Positions 46,246 through 57,720 of a stretch of DNA of 64,000 bases are shown here, in pieces. Source of the stretch: Datisca glomerata (taxonomy: Eukaryota; Streptophyta; Magnoliopsida; Cucurbitales; Datiscaceae); contig QANY01005768.1 in assembly GCA_003255025.1 (NCBI GenBank), forward strand, positions 1,996,805 to 2,060,804. The letters run 5' to 3'. The notes under the pieces are model-generated. The model had not been told where the DNA came from. It ran no database searches and saw only the letters and a list, made by a program, of their open reading frames with translations. Position 1 is the stretch's first letter, and each line of letters starts with the position of its first letter. The translations under genes were made by a program, and so were the position numbers.

Positions 46246-46758
46246 CTATTGCTACAGTTTTTAAAACCGTAGCAATAGAACATATTCCGACGGCTCAGTC
46301 GAACCGTCAGCAAAACCGACCGAGTTTCTCACTCAAATGCGATGGTTTGGCCAAACTGTCACAACAAAAGATCCAACAGGTACCTTTGTCTTGACGATTA
46401 ATCTAAACTGTCACAATATGTGTGTAAACCGAACAGTCGGTAAAACCGGCCGAGTTTCTCACTCAAATGCAACGGTTTGGCCAAATCGTCGCAACAAAAG
46501 GTCCAACAAGCACCTTTGTCCCGATAGTTAAACTAATCTCTCACAATATGTGTGTAAAAAAGGTTTATTCCCGACAGTTCATTAGAACCGTCGACATACC
46601 TTAGACAATTCTGACGCTTTGTATTAAATCGTCAGAATAGATCCCACATTTACGACGGTTCGGTAAACCATCGTAATTACTTCTCTTTTTAAATATTTAA
46701 TGATGGTTTAACAAATCGCCGCTGCATAACCGTTGCAATATTATATTTTCTTGTAGTG
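46246..46758. repeat. CACTA subterminal repeats with hairpins
   Basis: Several inverted units with a common 'aaccgt' core occur. One stem pairs ctattgctac (46246-46255) with gtagcaatag (46269-46278). A direct duplication of about 130 bp repeats 'ccgagtttctcactcaaatgc' at about 46318 and 46449. Such subterminal repeats are transposase-binding sites in known CACTA elements; here that role is inferred. Confidence 0.75.
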
Positions 46759-49700
46759 TTATACCACAAAGATAACGATAAGCACTACCGATCCTATTCA
46801 TTTAGAAAAAGGTCCCTACTTCAACACTAGGACCGAATTAGAGAACCAAATAAATTAAAAAAAATTTAATTCAATTCATTTTTATTTAACAATTTAATTC
46901 GATTTGATTTGATTTTTAACGAAAAATCTAACCGAATCAAATAGTGAACTCCTAAACTCTTTGCCATTCCATATCTATCACCGTCTAACTTTGAGTGTTC
47001 AAATGTTTTTGCGCTACTTAGTTTGGACAAAAAATTTGAAGTTTCGGTCATCATAGCTTCCACTTAGAAAATTGGTGATGTAAAATATTAAATATTCAAA
47101 TTCTATACAATTAACCCTTTAATGGAAGTTATCTATATTTTATTAAATTATTAAAGTAATTTAGCTATAGTATATTGTGTTTCTCTTTGACGAGACATCA
47201 ACTATCACTTTTTATTGATTTTTTTCCCATTAATTGTATCTAATTAATTAATTGGTTTGTTACTTTATCCACTTTCATTGGATGGGAAAACCAACTTTCT
47301 CTAATGTGTTTAAAATGTTAATTAAATATGAGAAATTAGAAAGAAAAGCTTGAAACGAAAGTCTTTAGTATTAGTGACCACATACTTATATAATATCACT
47401 TAATACATCTATTATTTTATAATTCTTGGGACCGGTTTATATAATCATACTATTTTTTGTGCTTATTATGAGACTTTAATTTTCCTTTATTTTACAAGTG
47501 TTTAAGGAGTAGAACATGCAATATTATTCAACTTGATATCAACTGGAGCTTAGTTAGTCTGATATGTTTAGCTTAATTAAAATTTGTAATTTGGAAAAAA
47601 AATATATCATATTATATTGAACAGAGGATTAATTAATATTATTACCACTAATTTAGTGGGAACACCAAGAAATTAAAATACGTAAAAAGAAACAGCAAAG
47701 ATTACTTTACTTTGGTCGGTCAAATATTAATATATTTACTCATCCACCAAAAATTTTCCAGCCACATTAATCTTCCCAAAAAAGAATAAAAAGTCGAAAC
47801 ATTTGCTTATCTTATTCAGGTAATCCACTAACCAAAATAAACTAACTAAAACTTAATTGAACTAGTCAATGGCAAAAGAGAACAAGATTAATGAACTTTA
47901 ATTATGTTTAATATTACTAATGCAATTGTAGTGCCTCTTGGTTGACATGAAGTGGGGAAATGATAGCATATACTATTACATAACAAGGTTAGTGGATTAA
48001 ACAAATTTAATATAGAAGATAGCTCTGAAACTGTTACCTTTTGTTGTATCAAATAATAATAATTAGTGTTTTGAGGACATTCATCCTATATTTTTTGAGT
48101 TTGGCCTTAACGTAGATACGGTGGATGACATTTGGTGAGTAGGGGCGAGGCGCAATACTCTCATCATGGTACATGTCAGGCGCAAAAGAAATAATTGTAA
48201 TCATTAGTGTATATAAAATTAAGTAATTAAAGATGAGAAAATTGTACAAATGATTAAGCATTACATCCATAATATGAGAGATTGTCGAAATGAGTCACCT
48301 TAGCTTGACATTCCATTAAATTTCTGACAAACATAAAATTAGGTACTAGATTAATCTAAAATATTGAAGGCAATCAACATAAAATTCCTGTGAATTTTAG
48401 AGGCAACATAGAAAGTTAGGTATTAGATTAGTCTTCAATCAAACCCTAATTATGCCTGAAAACATAGACCCACATGGATTAGTCCAACCGGGGGAAGAGG
48501 TGCTTTTCATTTCTTTGTAAACGAGAGTTTGATTCTCGTTGGGAGCATTTTAGGAGTTTAATAACTTTTAAATGTATCAGGCCATGTGACAGACTCCGTC
48601 CTTAAGATCATCGAAGAATGATTAATGGAGGTATATGCAAACTAACTCGGATAAGTTGATCATAAGAAGAAAAATGATTCAAGGCTACAAAACCTTAATC
48701 AGAGTACACAAGTCATGTAAACGTAACTTTTTGATCATATATATAACTATAGCAGCTGGTTCCATAGAAGCCGCAGCTAAATATTTTTATACATAACTAT
48801 TTTCCTACAAAACTTAAGATATTTCTAGAATGAAGGGGGGATATGATCTACAATTACAGAAATTTTAAACTTGATTTTCACTAGTTTTATGAATAACCAT
48901 TTTATATTGTTCCTTGATAAGCACTTGAACACAAGTCCGAAAAAATTGAACCACTACACAGAATAAGACAATATATCTAGGGACATAGTTGATTGCTGTC
49001 GAAAATAGCTTTCTGGGAATCCAAACAAACTTCCAATTTTGTTATATTCGTTTGTATCAATTTTATTGACCCACTTGTGCCCTCTCATCAATGCCATACC
49101 TTTCCCCAATCTTAAAAGAAAAAAAACACAGAGAGGGAACTTCAAAAGAACCAATCACATTGTTTTATTTACATATTATAACACAATGCCTGAGCCACTG
49201 TTATCTGTTACTGGACAGAGCAGACATATGGTCCCCATAAAAGCATGTTATACAGAAATTAGCCTGAAGGACACGTTTGAACTTTCAGGGTCCTTTTCTT
49301 GGAGGGTTGATATGTCTCTCTTACTATTTAATCACTTATTCTCTTAGTTTTTTTTTTGTTGGTTAATCTCCCTTTAAATTAGTTATCACTGTTAACTTCA
49401 CAGGTAAAATACAGTTACACCCTCCAAATTCATTTACAATGAACTTAATTATCATAGTTTTACGTTGAAATGCTCAAGTCTGTTCCACTCAATACAACTT
49501 ATGTGTTAATTATAGGATTACTATATAACCTTTTAACCAGCATAAGTAGACAAAGTCAGACAACGTGAAATAACAGACTTCAAGGATAACAGCTAATATA
49601 ATCATCCTTGGGACTAAAACACCAGACAAATGAACAAAGCTGATTCACCAACAGAGAAAAAATGCAATTAGTTTGCTTTTATTTTAAATATTGTTAGTTT

Positions 49701-50000
49701 ATTCATTTTTGTCTGTTTGGGATATCTTTTTTTAAAAGAATGAGAATTCATTCAGATATTTCGTCGAACACATAGAAAGGCAGGAAAAGAAACACGTCTA
49801 GAAATGAAAATGCCAAAACTTTACGCACATGAAAAGATCAACATCAGAATACAGCCAACTCACCCAAAAACTTCAGATTTTGGATTTCCACGTGGCCTCC
49901 ACATGGGTCTGATTTGACTACTAATTCTTAATCCCACCCCGTTGGGACCAATCATGTGTGACGTTCTCACTGTCTTAGATAGAAGTTTACATAATTTTTA
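46759..50000. other. AT-rich spacer, no gene recognised
   Basis: Short frames only. 46860-46935 contains 'ttcgatttgatttg' / 'ccgaatc' text of a dispersed repeat type. 48510-48535 has 'aacgagagtttgattctcgt', a weak match to a Pol III B-box. No credible coding region. Confidence 0.5.
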
Positions 50001-50073
50001 AGAATAGACCGAATCGAACCGAGGCAGCTCGATACTTTTATTATAATAATGATAATCGGTTTCGTTAATTTAA

Positions 50074-50122
50074 ATAATCAAACTTTCAGTTTGATTATAT
50101 GTAATCTGTTCGAACAGATTAC
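50074..50122. other. Two adjacent perfect hairpins
   Basis: 11-bp arms at 50074-50084 and 50088-50098 (core taatcaaact / agtttgatta) with loop ttc, followed three bases later by a perfect 22-nt palindrome at 50101-50122 (arms gtaatctgttc / gaacagattac). They lie after CCGAATCGAACCG-type text (50008-50025) and before an (AT)n run. Confidence 0.95.
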
Positions 50123-50128
50123 AATCAT

Positions 50129-50133
<5 letters not shown>

Positions 50134-50164
<31 letters not shown>
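50134..50164. repeat. (AT)n microsatellite
   Basis: Uninterrupted atatat run of about 30 bp. Confidence 0.95.
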
Positions 50165-50167
<3 letters not shown>

Positions 50168-50235
50168 AATTAGACATATATTATTAATGAACTTCATAAA
50201 AAATAAACATAATTATTACTTAAACATATATGTCA

Positions 50236-50903
50236 ATGGCTTACTTGGTAATCCGTATTCTACAGTACTGAAGATAGGATAATATTATTTTAGTACTGTC
50301 TGACGTTTGACAAAAATATTAAGTCCGTACTAGCTAATATGATGAGACTCTTTAGTCTCATCCACATAGGATAATTTAGTCACCTCCTAAAAGAGGGGAC
50401 TAAACGGGACTAAGGCTCATGAAACATCTACTCGCGACCCTCACGAAGACATCTTCTTCCTGCCGCCGACGAAGCTTCTTCCTTCCACCGCTTCTTCCTG
50501 GTAAGCCTATTCATCTTCTTCTTCTTCTCGTTGCTTATGGTTTTTATCGATGGATCTAATTTTTCCATAGATTTGTGTTTGTTTGATTTTTAATCTGCGT
50601 TCTCATCTATAGATCTGTGTTTGTTCTGGTTTTCTTCTCGTTAGATATGTGTCTGTTCTGGTTTTCTTCTCGTTAGATCTGTGTTTGGTTTTCGTTTATA
50701 AATCTGTGTTTGCTTTGGTTTTCTTCTCGTTAGACCTGTTTTTTCCACATGAGTTTAACCCGTTTATTTTTACTACGATTTTGAAAAGCTAAAATTAAAG
50801 AAGATTATTGATAGTCTCGCTTATCAATTGGTCTCCTTATGCAATTTAAATTTCAAAATAGAAGAAATTAGTTTTTCTTGAGTTTGAATCAACAAGGGTA
50901 GAG
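50236..50903. other. Non-coding sequence upstream of the PPR fragment
   Basis: Contains GTACTG-type motifs (50263, 50292), similar in style to 57785-57860, a perfect 9-bp hairpin gatgagact / agtctcatc at 50341-50349 and 50354-50362, and a diverged three- to four-fold repeat 'gttttcttctcgttagatctgtgttt' at about 50610-50745. It resembles the end of a small DNA transposon followed by leader-like pyrimidine-rich sequence, but I cannot define it. Confidence 0.45.
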
Positions 50904-51197
50904 TTGGGCTGGATAATTCATGGTTGTATTTATAAGCTTGGATACGGTTCTAATGCTTTTGTTGGGACTGCTCTTGTTGATTCTTACTATGTTTGTGGAC
51001 AAGTTGATTGTACTCGAGAGGTATTCACTAGGATTAGTTTTGAGAATATGGTTTCTAAGACTGGAATGGTGAATTTTTATGCAGAGAATGAATATTTTGA
51101 AGAGTTACAAAATTTCAGGCTTTCTGTTGATGATGAGATTGATGCCTTTACTCTCATTCTAGCAAAATCAGAAATGTGTTGGGTTTCAGATCTTTGA
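50904..51197 (+). pseudogene. PPR protein gene fragment (PLS-class, At5g13230-like)
   Basis: The frame reads GWIIHGCIYKLGYGSNAFVG, then TALVDSYYVCGQVD, REVFTRISFENMVS and GMVNFYAENEYFEELQNF. This is a PPR repeat pair of the long/short (PLS) organellar editing-factor type (hgxxxklG...NAFVGTALVDxYxxCG.vd.A..VF..i..k..vsw..mv..y.eN..fEeal), here closest in my memory to Arabidopsis At5g13230. The conserved Trp in 'vSWtgm' is Lys-Thr here, and after about residue 80 the text degrades and stops. Full proteins of this class have 600-900 residues, so this is a captured or retrocopied fragment, not a working gene. Confidence 0.75.
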
Positions 51198-51299
51198 AGG
51201 ATGACCGCAAGCGAGCATTTGTAGCAAAACTACTCCGTCAGAGATAAATTTAGGCTTCTTTTTATACTTATCTTGTGGATGCATGATATTTCATTAAAT

Positions 51300-51480
51300 G
51301 GTGAATTACAAATGTTTGGTGTGATGTTTTTTGTGATGCCTCGGTGGATAGACATTATAAGGAGCATATATGATATATGTGATGATTCTTTTGTGATGCC
51401 TTGTTGGATGAGCATTATATGATATTTATGTCATGGACATGAAAGATTATTTTGTGATACCTTAGAAAATGGATATTTTT
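51300..51480. repeat. Diverged tandem repeat, unit about 65 bp
   Basis: The phrase 'ttgtgatgcctcggtggatagacattat' recurs at about 51330, 51395 and 51455 in progressively altered form, between the PPR fragment and copia element 2. Confidence 0.65.
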
Positions 51481-51506
51481 GTATGAATATTATCTTACAT
51501 TATGAC

Positions 51507-51609
51507 CTTTAAAGAAGATGACCAACGGCTATAAAAGCCAAAAGACTAAAGCACCCTTAAACAAACTAAACTAACTAATAAACCTCTTCAAATGACTTAT
51601 TCTTTAACA
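51507..51609 (-). repeat. Copia element 2, partial 3' LTR
   Basis: About 103 bp matching 56303-56405 (aagaagatgaccaa...aaacctctt...tttaaca), truncated on its left side. Confidence 0.85.
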
Positions 51610-51622
51610 CCCCCCTCAAACT
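51610..51622 (-). promoter_or_regulatory. Polypurine tract of copia element 2
   Basis: The minus strand reads AGTTTGAGGGGGG directly before the LTR start TGTTAAAGAATAAG. Confidence 0.85.
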
Positions 51623-51659
51623 TATTATAGGCATTAGTATAAGTTTATATCGAAGAAAG

Positions 51660-53030
51660 ATGAAGTAAAGTGAAGGGAAAGGTTTTGTAAAGAGGTTAGC
51701 TAGTTGAAAATTTGAGGGCACATGTTTGATAGTGAGGTCTTTCTTGACTACCCTTTCACATACAAAATGGTAGTCTATTTCTACATGTTTGGTACGGTCA
51801 TGTAGAATAGGATTGAAAGCCATAAAAATTGCTAAAGTATCATCACAATGCAGAGTTGATGCTTGCTTCTGGAACATATGGAAGTCCATCAGAAACTGCC
51901 TCAATCAACTCAATTAGTTGCACTGTTTGTTAAGGACTTATACTCTACTTCAATTGATGATTTAACTATTGTAGTTTGTTTCTTAGTACTCCAAGAGATT
52001 GCATTGTGACCTAGGAAAATGACATAGCCATAAGTTGACCTCATGTCTGAAGGGTCCCCAGCCCAATCATCATCATAGAATGCCTACAAAGTAAGAGAAC
52101 CTGATTTAAACATGATGCCATAGTCAATAGTACATGGGACATACCTTAGAATCCTTTTAACTACAACATAATGAGTTTTTGTTGGTGAATGCATGAATTG
52201 ACACGCCCTATTAACAGCAAAGCATATATCTGGTCTAGAAAATGTTAAAGTATAGTGGAGAGCGTACAAGACTCTTATAAAGAGCCTACAAGACTCTTAT
52301 AAAGAGTAACATTAGTAAATTAAGAGCCAACATGTCCATATAAAGGAGACTTTGAAGAACATGGAGATGGAAAGGCTTAGCCTCTAGCATACTAGCTTTT
52401 AACAAAATATCTCTAGCATATTTATTTTGGTTCACAAAGATTCCAATTGAAGTCTTACTTATTTCAAGACCAAGAAAATATTTTATATGACCCAAGTCAC
52501 ACATGTCAAATTATGGTTACAGTAGATGAACAATTTCGTCTATGTAACTAGTACTAGTGCCATTAATAATAATGTCATTCACATACAATAAGATGTAAGT
52601 AAGAGAGGTGGAAGTAGTGTGAACAAACAATGAAGTATCAGCTTGAGAGCCAATGAAACCAATAGAAGTAAGAAATGTAGTAAATATATTAAACCAAGCC
52701 TTATGAGCTTATTTAAACCATGCAATGATTTATGAAGCTTATAAACAAAATGAGGATGGGATTTATCAACAAATCCAGGTGGTTGAGTCATATAGACTTT
52801 CTCAGAAAAAGAACCATGTAAGAATGTATTTTTAACATCTAACTGTCTCAAATGCCAATTAAAAGAGGTAGCTAAGGAAATAAGTATTCTTATAGTGGGT
52901 TTCTTAACCACAAGGCTAAATGTCTCTCTATAGTCTAGACCATGTTGTTGGTGGGACCCCTTAGCCACCAACCTGGCCTTATATCTAGCAATAGAACCAT
53001 TAGAGTTATATTTCAACTTATAGACTCACT
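51660..53030 (-). pseudogene. Copia element 2 RT and RNase H (decayed)
   Basis: RT starts with 'SIARYKARLVAKGSHQQHGLDYRETFSLVVKKPTIRILISLA' and 'WHLRQLDVKNTFLHGSFSEKVYMTQPPGF' (53016-52700), the conserved fingers of copia RT. The catalytic motif at 52585-52574 reads YVND instead of YVDD, so one of the two catalytic aspartates is lost. 'CDLGHIKYFLGLEIS' follows at about 52504, then 'SRPDICFAVNRACQFMHSPT' (52269-52084), and RNase H with 'HCDDTLAIFMAFNPILHDRTKHVEIDYHFV' near 51860-51760. Frames shift between these blocks. Confidence 0.95.
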
Positions 53031-53191
53031 TACATCCTACAAGATTCTTATGTGGGGGTAAGGAAATTAAAGTCCAAGTGTTTTGTAAGAGAAAAGCATC
53101 ATATTCAGTTTGCATAGCATGAACCCAGACTGGACTTTCAGAAGCTGAAGTGATAGAAGATGGTTCAGTGTATAAGGGTGCAAAAATAGGA

Positions 53192-54560
53192 TCAAATGTA
53201 GCAATAGCTTTCTTTATGGAGATACCCAGACTTAGATTTAATCTGCATTAGGTGTCTGGACTGAACAAGCTGAGTAATGGAGGAAGGGTGAGGTATGGTG
53301 ATAGGAAAATCAATGGTTAGGGCATTGGAAATATTAGGAAATGAATTAGAATTTATATAGGGAACTAAATTAGCAGTTTCAGTAAAAACAATGTCATTAA
53401 CATGGAAAATATGCCCACCAGAATCATAACTAGTGTCTAAAACCATATGCTCAGCAGGAGAAACAACTGTACGATCAATAGAAGGTAGAGAAGTATTACT
53501 TATATCAGAAACAACATGATGTAAATCAGAGTGCATCTCAGTTAGTATATCATTAAGAATATTAAAAATCACATAAGCAATAGTGTGAGAAGCAGGCATA
53601 AAAGGATCTATAAATCTAGATGAAGCATTAGCAGGCACATATGACATAATGAGACTCAAAAAGGCAAACCGAATCATGATTCATAGTAGGAAGAGCATAA
53701 CCAGAACAAGAAGTAGACACGTTAATGTTAGCAGATAAGGCAAAAGGAAAGGTACCTTCATCGAATATCACATGTCTTGAAATGTAAATTTTGTTATTTA
53801 CCTTATCAAAACAAAGATACCATTTATGTTCCATGGCATAACCTAAGAATACACACTACACTGTCTTAGGAGAAATTTTATTCTTCATATAGGATCTGAG
53901 GCTTGGGTAACAAGCACACCCAAAGATCCTAAGCATTCTATAATCAGGAGCTTGACCAAAAAGTCTATCAAAAGGAGATTCATCATGTAAGACAACACTT
54001 GGCATTCAATTTATAAAAAAATAGCAGGTGCAAAAGCATAGTTAATCCTCAACCAAATACATGTGCTTCCTCTTAGCAACACCATTTTGCTGAGGGACAT
54101 CTTCTTAAAAAACATGATTGGTGTACTCACCACCACCATATGTCTTTAAGGTTTTGATTTGTTTAAGAACATGTTCTCAACAAGACATTTAAACTTCTTA
54201 AAAACAGTGAAACATCAGATTGATCAAGTATGAGAAAGAACCATGTAAAACATGACATATTGTCAATAAAGAGAACATAATATCTGTGACCTAAAGTTGA
54301 TGTTGTGGGGGAGGGTCCCCACACATCATTGTGAACTAGAGATAAGACAGAATTAGATTAATGTTTAGAGGCATTAAAAGGAAGTCATGCCAATTTATTC
54401 ATTATACAACTAGTACAGACATATTTATGAATATTAGAAACAGTGTAGGGAAGTTTAACCTTTGTAAAACATCAATGTTACTAGAAGGGTATCCCAGCCT
54501 GGAATGCCAAAGTTGTTCTATGTTCTTGGAACTAAGATAGGCAACAAGCTTGGGAAGGGA
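53192..54560 (-). pseudogene. Copia element 2 integrase and RT linker (decayed)
   Basis: Starting near 54530 the minus strand gives 'EQLWHPRLGYPSSNIDVLQ' (GAG-pre-integrase HHCC-type region). Later blocks are 'TLKTYGGGEYTNHVF' (second catalytic Asp region, with Asp altered), 'PQQNGVAKRKHMYLVE' (third catalytic region, with the Glu of 'VERKH' changed to Lys), 'SPFDRLFGQAPDYRMLRIFGCACYPSLRSY' and 'CVFLGYAMEHKWYLCFDKVNNKIYISRHVIFDE', the C-terminal linker. Losses at catalytic positions plus stops make it inactive. Confidence 0.9.
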
Positions 54561-54599
54561 TGAAGGCTTGACACAAGGTCATTTATGCAGAATTTCTCA

Positions 54600-56146
54600 T
54601 GTTTGTTTGTCTTGAATACAAAAGAGAAAAGAATCAAAATAAAAGAGACAATCATTATCTAAATAGAACTTGTGAACATATTGAATATTAGATGAGAGTT
54701 AAGAAGTAGAAAAAATTTGAGACAAGGGAAAAGACTTAGTCTTAGTGTGAAATATGTTTGAACCTGTGTGAGTAATAGGGCGAGACTGACCATTGCATAT
54801 AAACACAACTTCTTCATCATGGTACTTAGAATCGGTGAGTATGTTGGTCAAATCAGGAGTGAGATGTGTGTTGCATCCTGTGTCAGTGAGCCATACTTGA
54901 GGATCATTGATGTTGGCATCCTAGTTCATTGCTGCCGTAGTAGAAAGATTGGAGGAAGGACTTCTCCCTTAGTAGAAGAATTTCTTTTTGTCATAACAGT
55001 CTATTGCACTATGGCCCATTCTTTGGCATATTTGACATTCAATCTTGGTATGCTATGTGCTAGCATGTCCATCTTGGCTAAAGTTAGGTTGTTCTTGTAG
55101 GTGCCTGAATTCTGATTTGGTGGTGCTCCGAGAATTGAAGATGAAGATGTGTTAGAGTTCTAACCTTATGCTCTACCTCTACTAGAGTTTGATCTACCAT
55201 AGCTATTTATGTTCCCTCGAACGTTATTCTTGAAACATCTTCCCCTATTTGAGCCTCTATAATTGTTAATGGTGGCATGAAAAGTTATGTTTTGTAGAAG
55301 ATTATCCTACTGCTTGTGTTGGGATTCAAGATATTGTTCTTCAATTTTAAGGAGAACATGAAGTTCTCCAAGATTTAGGGGCTCTGCTCTAGTTCTTATA
55401 GAAGTTCTAACGGTGTTATACTCATTAGGTAGCTCATTAATTGTGTAAATCAACATATCTTTATCCTCAATATTAAGACACACAGTAGAAAGCTTATCCT
55501 TTATCTCTTTGATTCTTTGAATGTAACAATCAATCTTCTTCGTGGCCTTCTTTTTCATTGTTTGTAAGTCAGTATTGAGTTACACAATATTGGTACGTGA
55601 GATAGAGGAGTACCTTCTTTCAATTGAGTCCCAGATTTCATTGGATCTCCTGCAACTATCCACATATGCCAAGGTTGTTGGAGACAGTGTTGCATTAATT
55701 AACGTCATCAGTGCTTGATCTTGAGCAACCCAATGACTATACTTCGAGTCCAGGATCTTTATATCTTCCCAATTGACATTCTTGATAAATCTTGTTGGAC
55801 ATTTGTTGGAGCCATCAATATACCCGAAGACTAGATTGACTTTCAGAATGGATGAAATTTGGTACTTCCACAAGATGAAATTTGTGGAATCCAACCTAAT
55901 CGAGATTAGTTAGAAATTATTGGACAAAAGAAAAATTGGAGAGGGAGAAGAAGGTTCTGTAATAGGGGTAACATAGGTTTGAATGGGGTGAACGTAAGTT
56001 TGATTTTCTTACCCTAGAGAAGAAGAAGAAGTGGGCACAAATTGCGAACTGGTGGAGGAGATGGTCTGCGAATTGACTTGGGTGGCAATTTTGGTTTGTT
56101 CATTTTCTTGATTTTCAACAGGTTGATTCCCAGTGAGATCGGCCAT
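54600..56146 (-). pseudogene. Copia element 2 Gag and protease (decayed)
   Basis: An ATG at 56146-56144 opens with MADLTGNQPVENQENEQTKI, Ser/Pro-rich, then a stop. Gag continues with 'LDSTNFILWKYQISSILKVN...GYIDG' (55894-55580) and 'RIKEIKDKLSTV...DMLIYTINELPNEY' (55558-55307), the UBN2-type Gag domain. A complete CX2CX4HX4C zinc knuckle (CQICQRMGHSAIDC) is at 55037-54996. The protease motif follows as 'WLTDTGCNTHLT' near 54895, a D-T-G active site in place of the common DSGA. Confidence 0.9.
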
Positions 56147-56165
56147 TGTTGAAGCTCGTCAGATT

Positions 56166-56177
56166 GCTTTGATACCA
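56166..56177 (-). promoter_or_regulatory. Primer binding site of copia element 2
   Basis: The minus strand reads TGGTATCAAAGC, complementary to initiator tRNA-Met with one change from the usual TGGTATCAGAGC, next to the 5' LTR. Confidence 0.85.
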
Positions 56178-56178
56178 T

Positions 56179-56405
56179 AAAAGAGAATGAGAACAGTAAA
56201 GGAAGAAGAAGGAAAGATACAAAGATAAATGAATGAACGATAGAGAAGGGAAGAAGAATAGAAAGAAAGTATAATTCTCATTAGCCAACAACAAAAAGTT
56301 TACAACCCTTTAAAGAAGATGACCAAGGGCTATAAAAACCAAAAGACTAAAACACCCTTAAACTAACTAACTAATAAACCTCTTTCAATAACTTCTCCTT
56401 TAACA
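56179..56405 (-). repeat. Copia element 2, 5' LTR
   Basis: About 227 bp. On the minus strand it starts TGTTAAAGGAGAAG and contains 'ctataaaa'-type promoter sequence on the same strand near 56330. The end beside the PBS is uncertain by about 10 bp (no clean CA; TTCTCA at 56194-56189 is an option). Confidence 0.8.
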
Positions 56406-57500
56406 TAAATTTGGAGGTCTTTGTCACATGAATTATAATAACCCAATTGGTAGCCAAACATTTCTGCATAATGGAGGGTCTAAAGTTCAGATTTTTAATT
56501 CTCTTACTTGATCCGAAAAATTGGAGGCCTTCATCTATCACTCTATCGACTTAATTTTTTTATAAATATTAGTGCATGCAATTGTTTATGTTTCATATTT
56601 CTCTTTTAATGTTATTATCATATTCATCGATTGATCATATAGGTAACAATATATTTTACGACTTTATCAAAAAATGTTTGGCATTCAAACGGGATACTAA
56701 CAATATACAAAATATGTCTGAGGTAAAAAACTTTTGATTGACTAATGTATCATTACGTTTTTTCTTTTGTCCTAAATTTTTGACATGAAACTAATAAAAT
56801 AGTTATTAATTACATTTTATTTGGAAAAAAACACTATTTTTAGTTTTCATATCATTTAAAATTTAAAACGCGCACAATCTTCATGAAAAACTTTTTTTTT
56901 TCAGAAGACAAAATTTATGACATAATTTGATTATTACGTGCAATGCACGTGATGAATAGTTAATAGGATAAAAGTATTCATACTAGAGAGCGGCATATAT
57001 ATAGTTGCGTGTAGTGCTTTATTTATGTGTTTCTATAAATTAGAAACTGATATGAAAGAAGTTGTTGATATTTTCATTCCCACAACATCCAAGTAATAAT
57101 GCAAAACAAGATCTTATCAGCTAGTTTTCTAATAACATTATCAGCTAACGTGCCTTACACACACACACACACTTGTTTTTGCCAATTTTCTTGTATGCAA
57201 TTATGATATTTGGACATGAGTATTGGCATGCCGGCTTATCTTCAACATTTAAACGACAAGTTGTAGCCTCTCTTCCTTATAGCAGCAATTGGCAAATATA
57301 AAATATATCAGAAAAAATCAATAAGCAAATTCATATCTCAATATTAGTATCAACCCAATATCAATACAGATGAATGATTCATTATTCAATTACTTCATAT
57401 AAGTGTTACATGAGGTGATGCATTAACCAAAGCAAGAAAAACAAGATGGACAGAGATATGATTAATGGAAGGCAAAAATGATGTATGTGAGACTGAGAGT
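56406..57500. other. AT-rich spacer with a Helitron-like 3' end
   Basis: At 56934-56952 a perfect-arm hairpin (acgtgca / tgcacgt) is followed by gatgaatagtt, resembling a Helitron terminus with a degenerate CTAGT. No 5' end was found. A short (AC)n occurs at about 57158-57172. Confidence 0.4.
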
Positions 57501-57509
57501 GTAAGATTA

Positions 57510-57720
57510 AGGGTGTGCACGGTTTGGTTCGATCGGTTAGTAAGGTATTTTTGTAATCAAACCGAATTTACCGGTTACCTAATATACTGAACCGAATCGA
57601 ACCGATCTGAAAAGATGTAACCGAAAGAATCGAACCGAATCGAATGAAACTGAAGTAATCGGTTCGATTGATTACTTGTAACAGGTTCGGCTACAATTAT
57701 AAACTTCAAAAAAAATAGCA
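57510..57720. repeat. Dispersed CCGAATCGAACCG-type repeat fragment
   Basis: Starts gggtgtgcacggtttggttc and contains several ccgaatcgaaccg and cggttcgattg motifs in both orientations, the same style as the ends of the element at 1494-2476. Only one terminus is evident. Confidence 0.5.

Larger units (their letters stand above)
44162..46758 (-). mobile_element. CACTA (En/Spm) transposon, decayed
   Basis: The right end, reverse-complemented, reads CACTACAAGAAAATATAATA, a classic CACTA terminus. The left end is less sure: CACTGAAAATTATGG at 44162 is similar with a short gap; CACTACAAAATAATG at 43929 is an alternative. Flanking 3-mers do not give a clean duplication. Inside are a decayed Ptta/En/Spm-type transposase gene on the minus strand and subterminal repeats built on 'accgt...acggtt' near both ends (44340-44385 and 46246-46740). 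Confidence 0.75.
51507..56405 (-). mobile_element. Copia retrotransposon 2 (decayed, 3' LTR truncated)
   Basis: The minus strand has a 5' LTR (56179-56405), PBS, Gag, protease, integrase, RT, RNase H, a polypurine tract and a partial 3' LTR (51507-51609), in copia order. The two LTR pieces share 'aaagaagatgaccaa.ggctataaaa.ccaaaagacta' and the end 'tttaaca'. The outer half of the 3' LTR is missing, so no target duplication can be read. All genes carry stops or frameshifts. Confidence 0.95.

Noticed and set aside
48505..48540. Pol III B-box-like gagtttgattctc, possible SINE
   Set aside because: No convincing A-box at the right distance, no poly(A) or T-rich tail and no target duplication.
54768..55100. 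110-codon + strand frame
   Set aside because: Antisense to the Gag zinc knuckle and protease of copia element 2.
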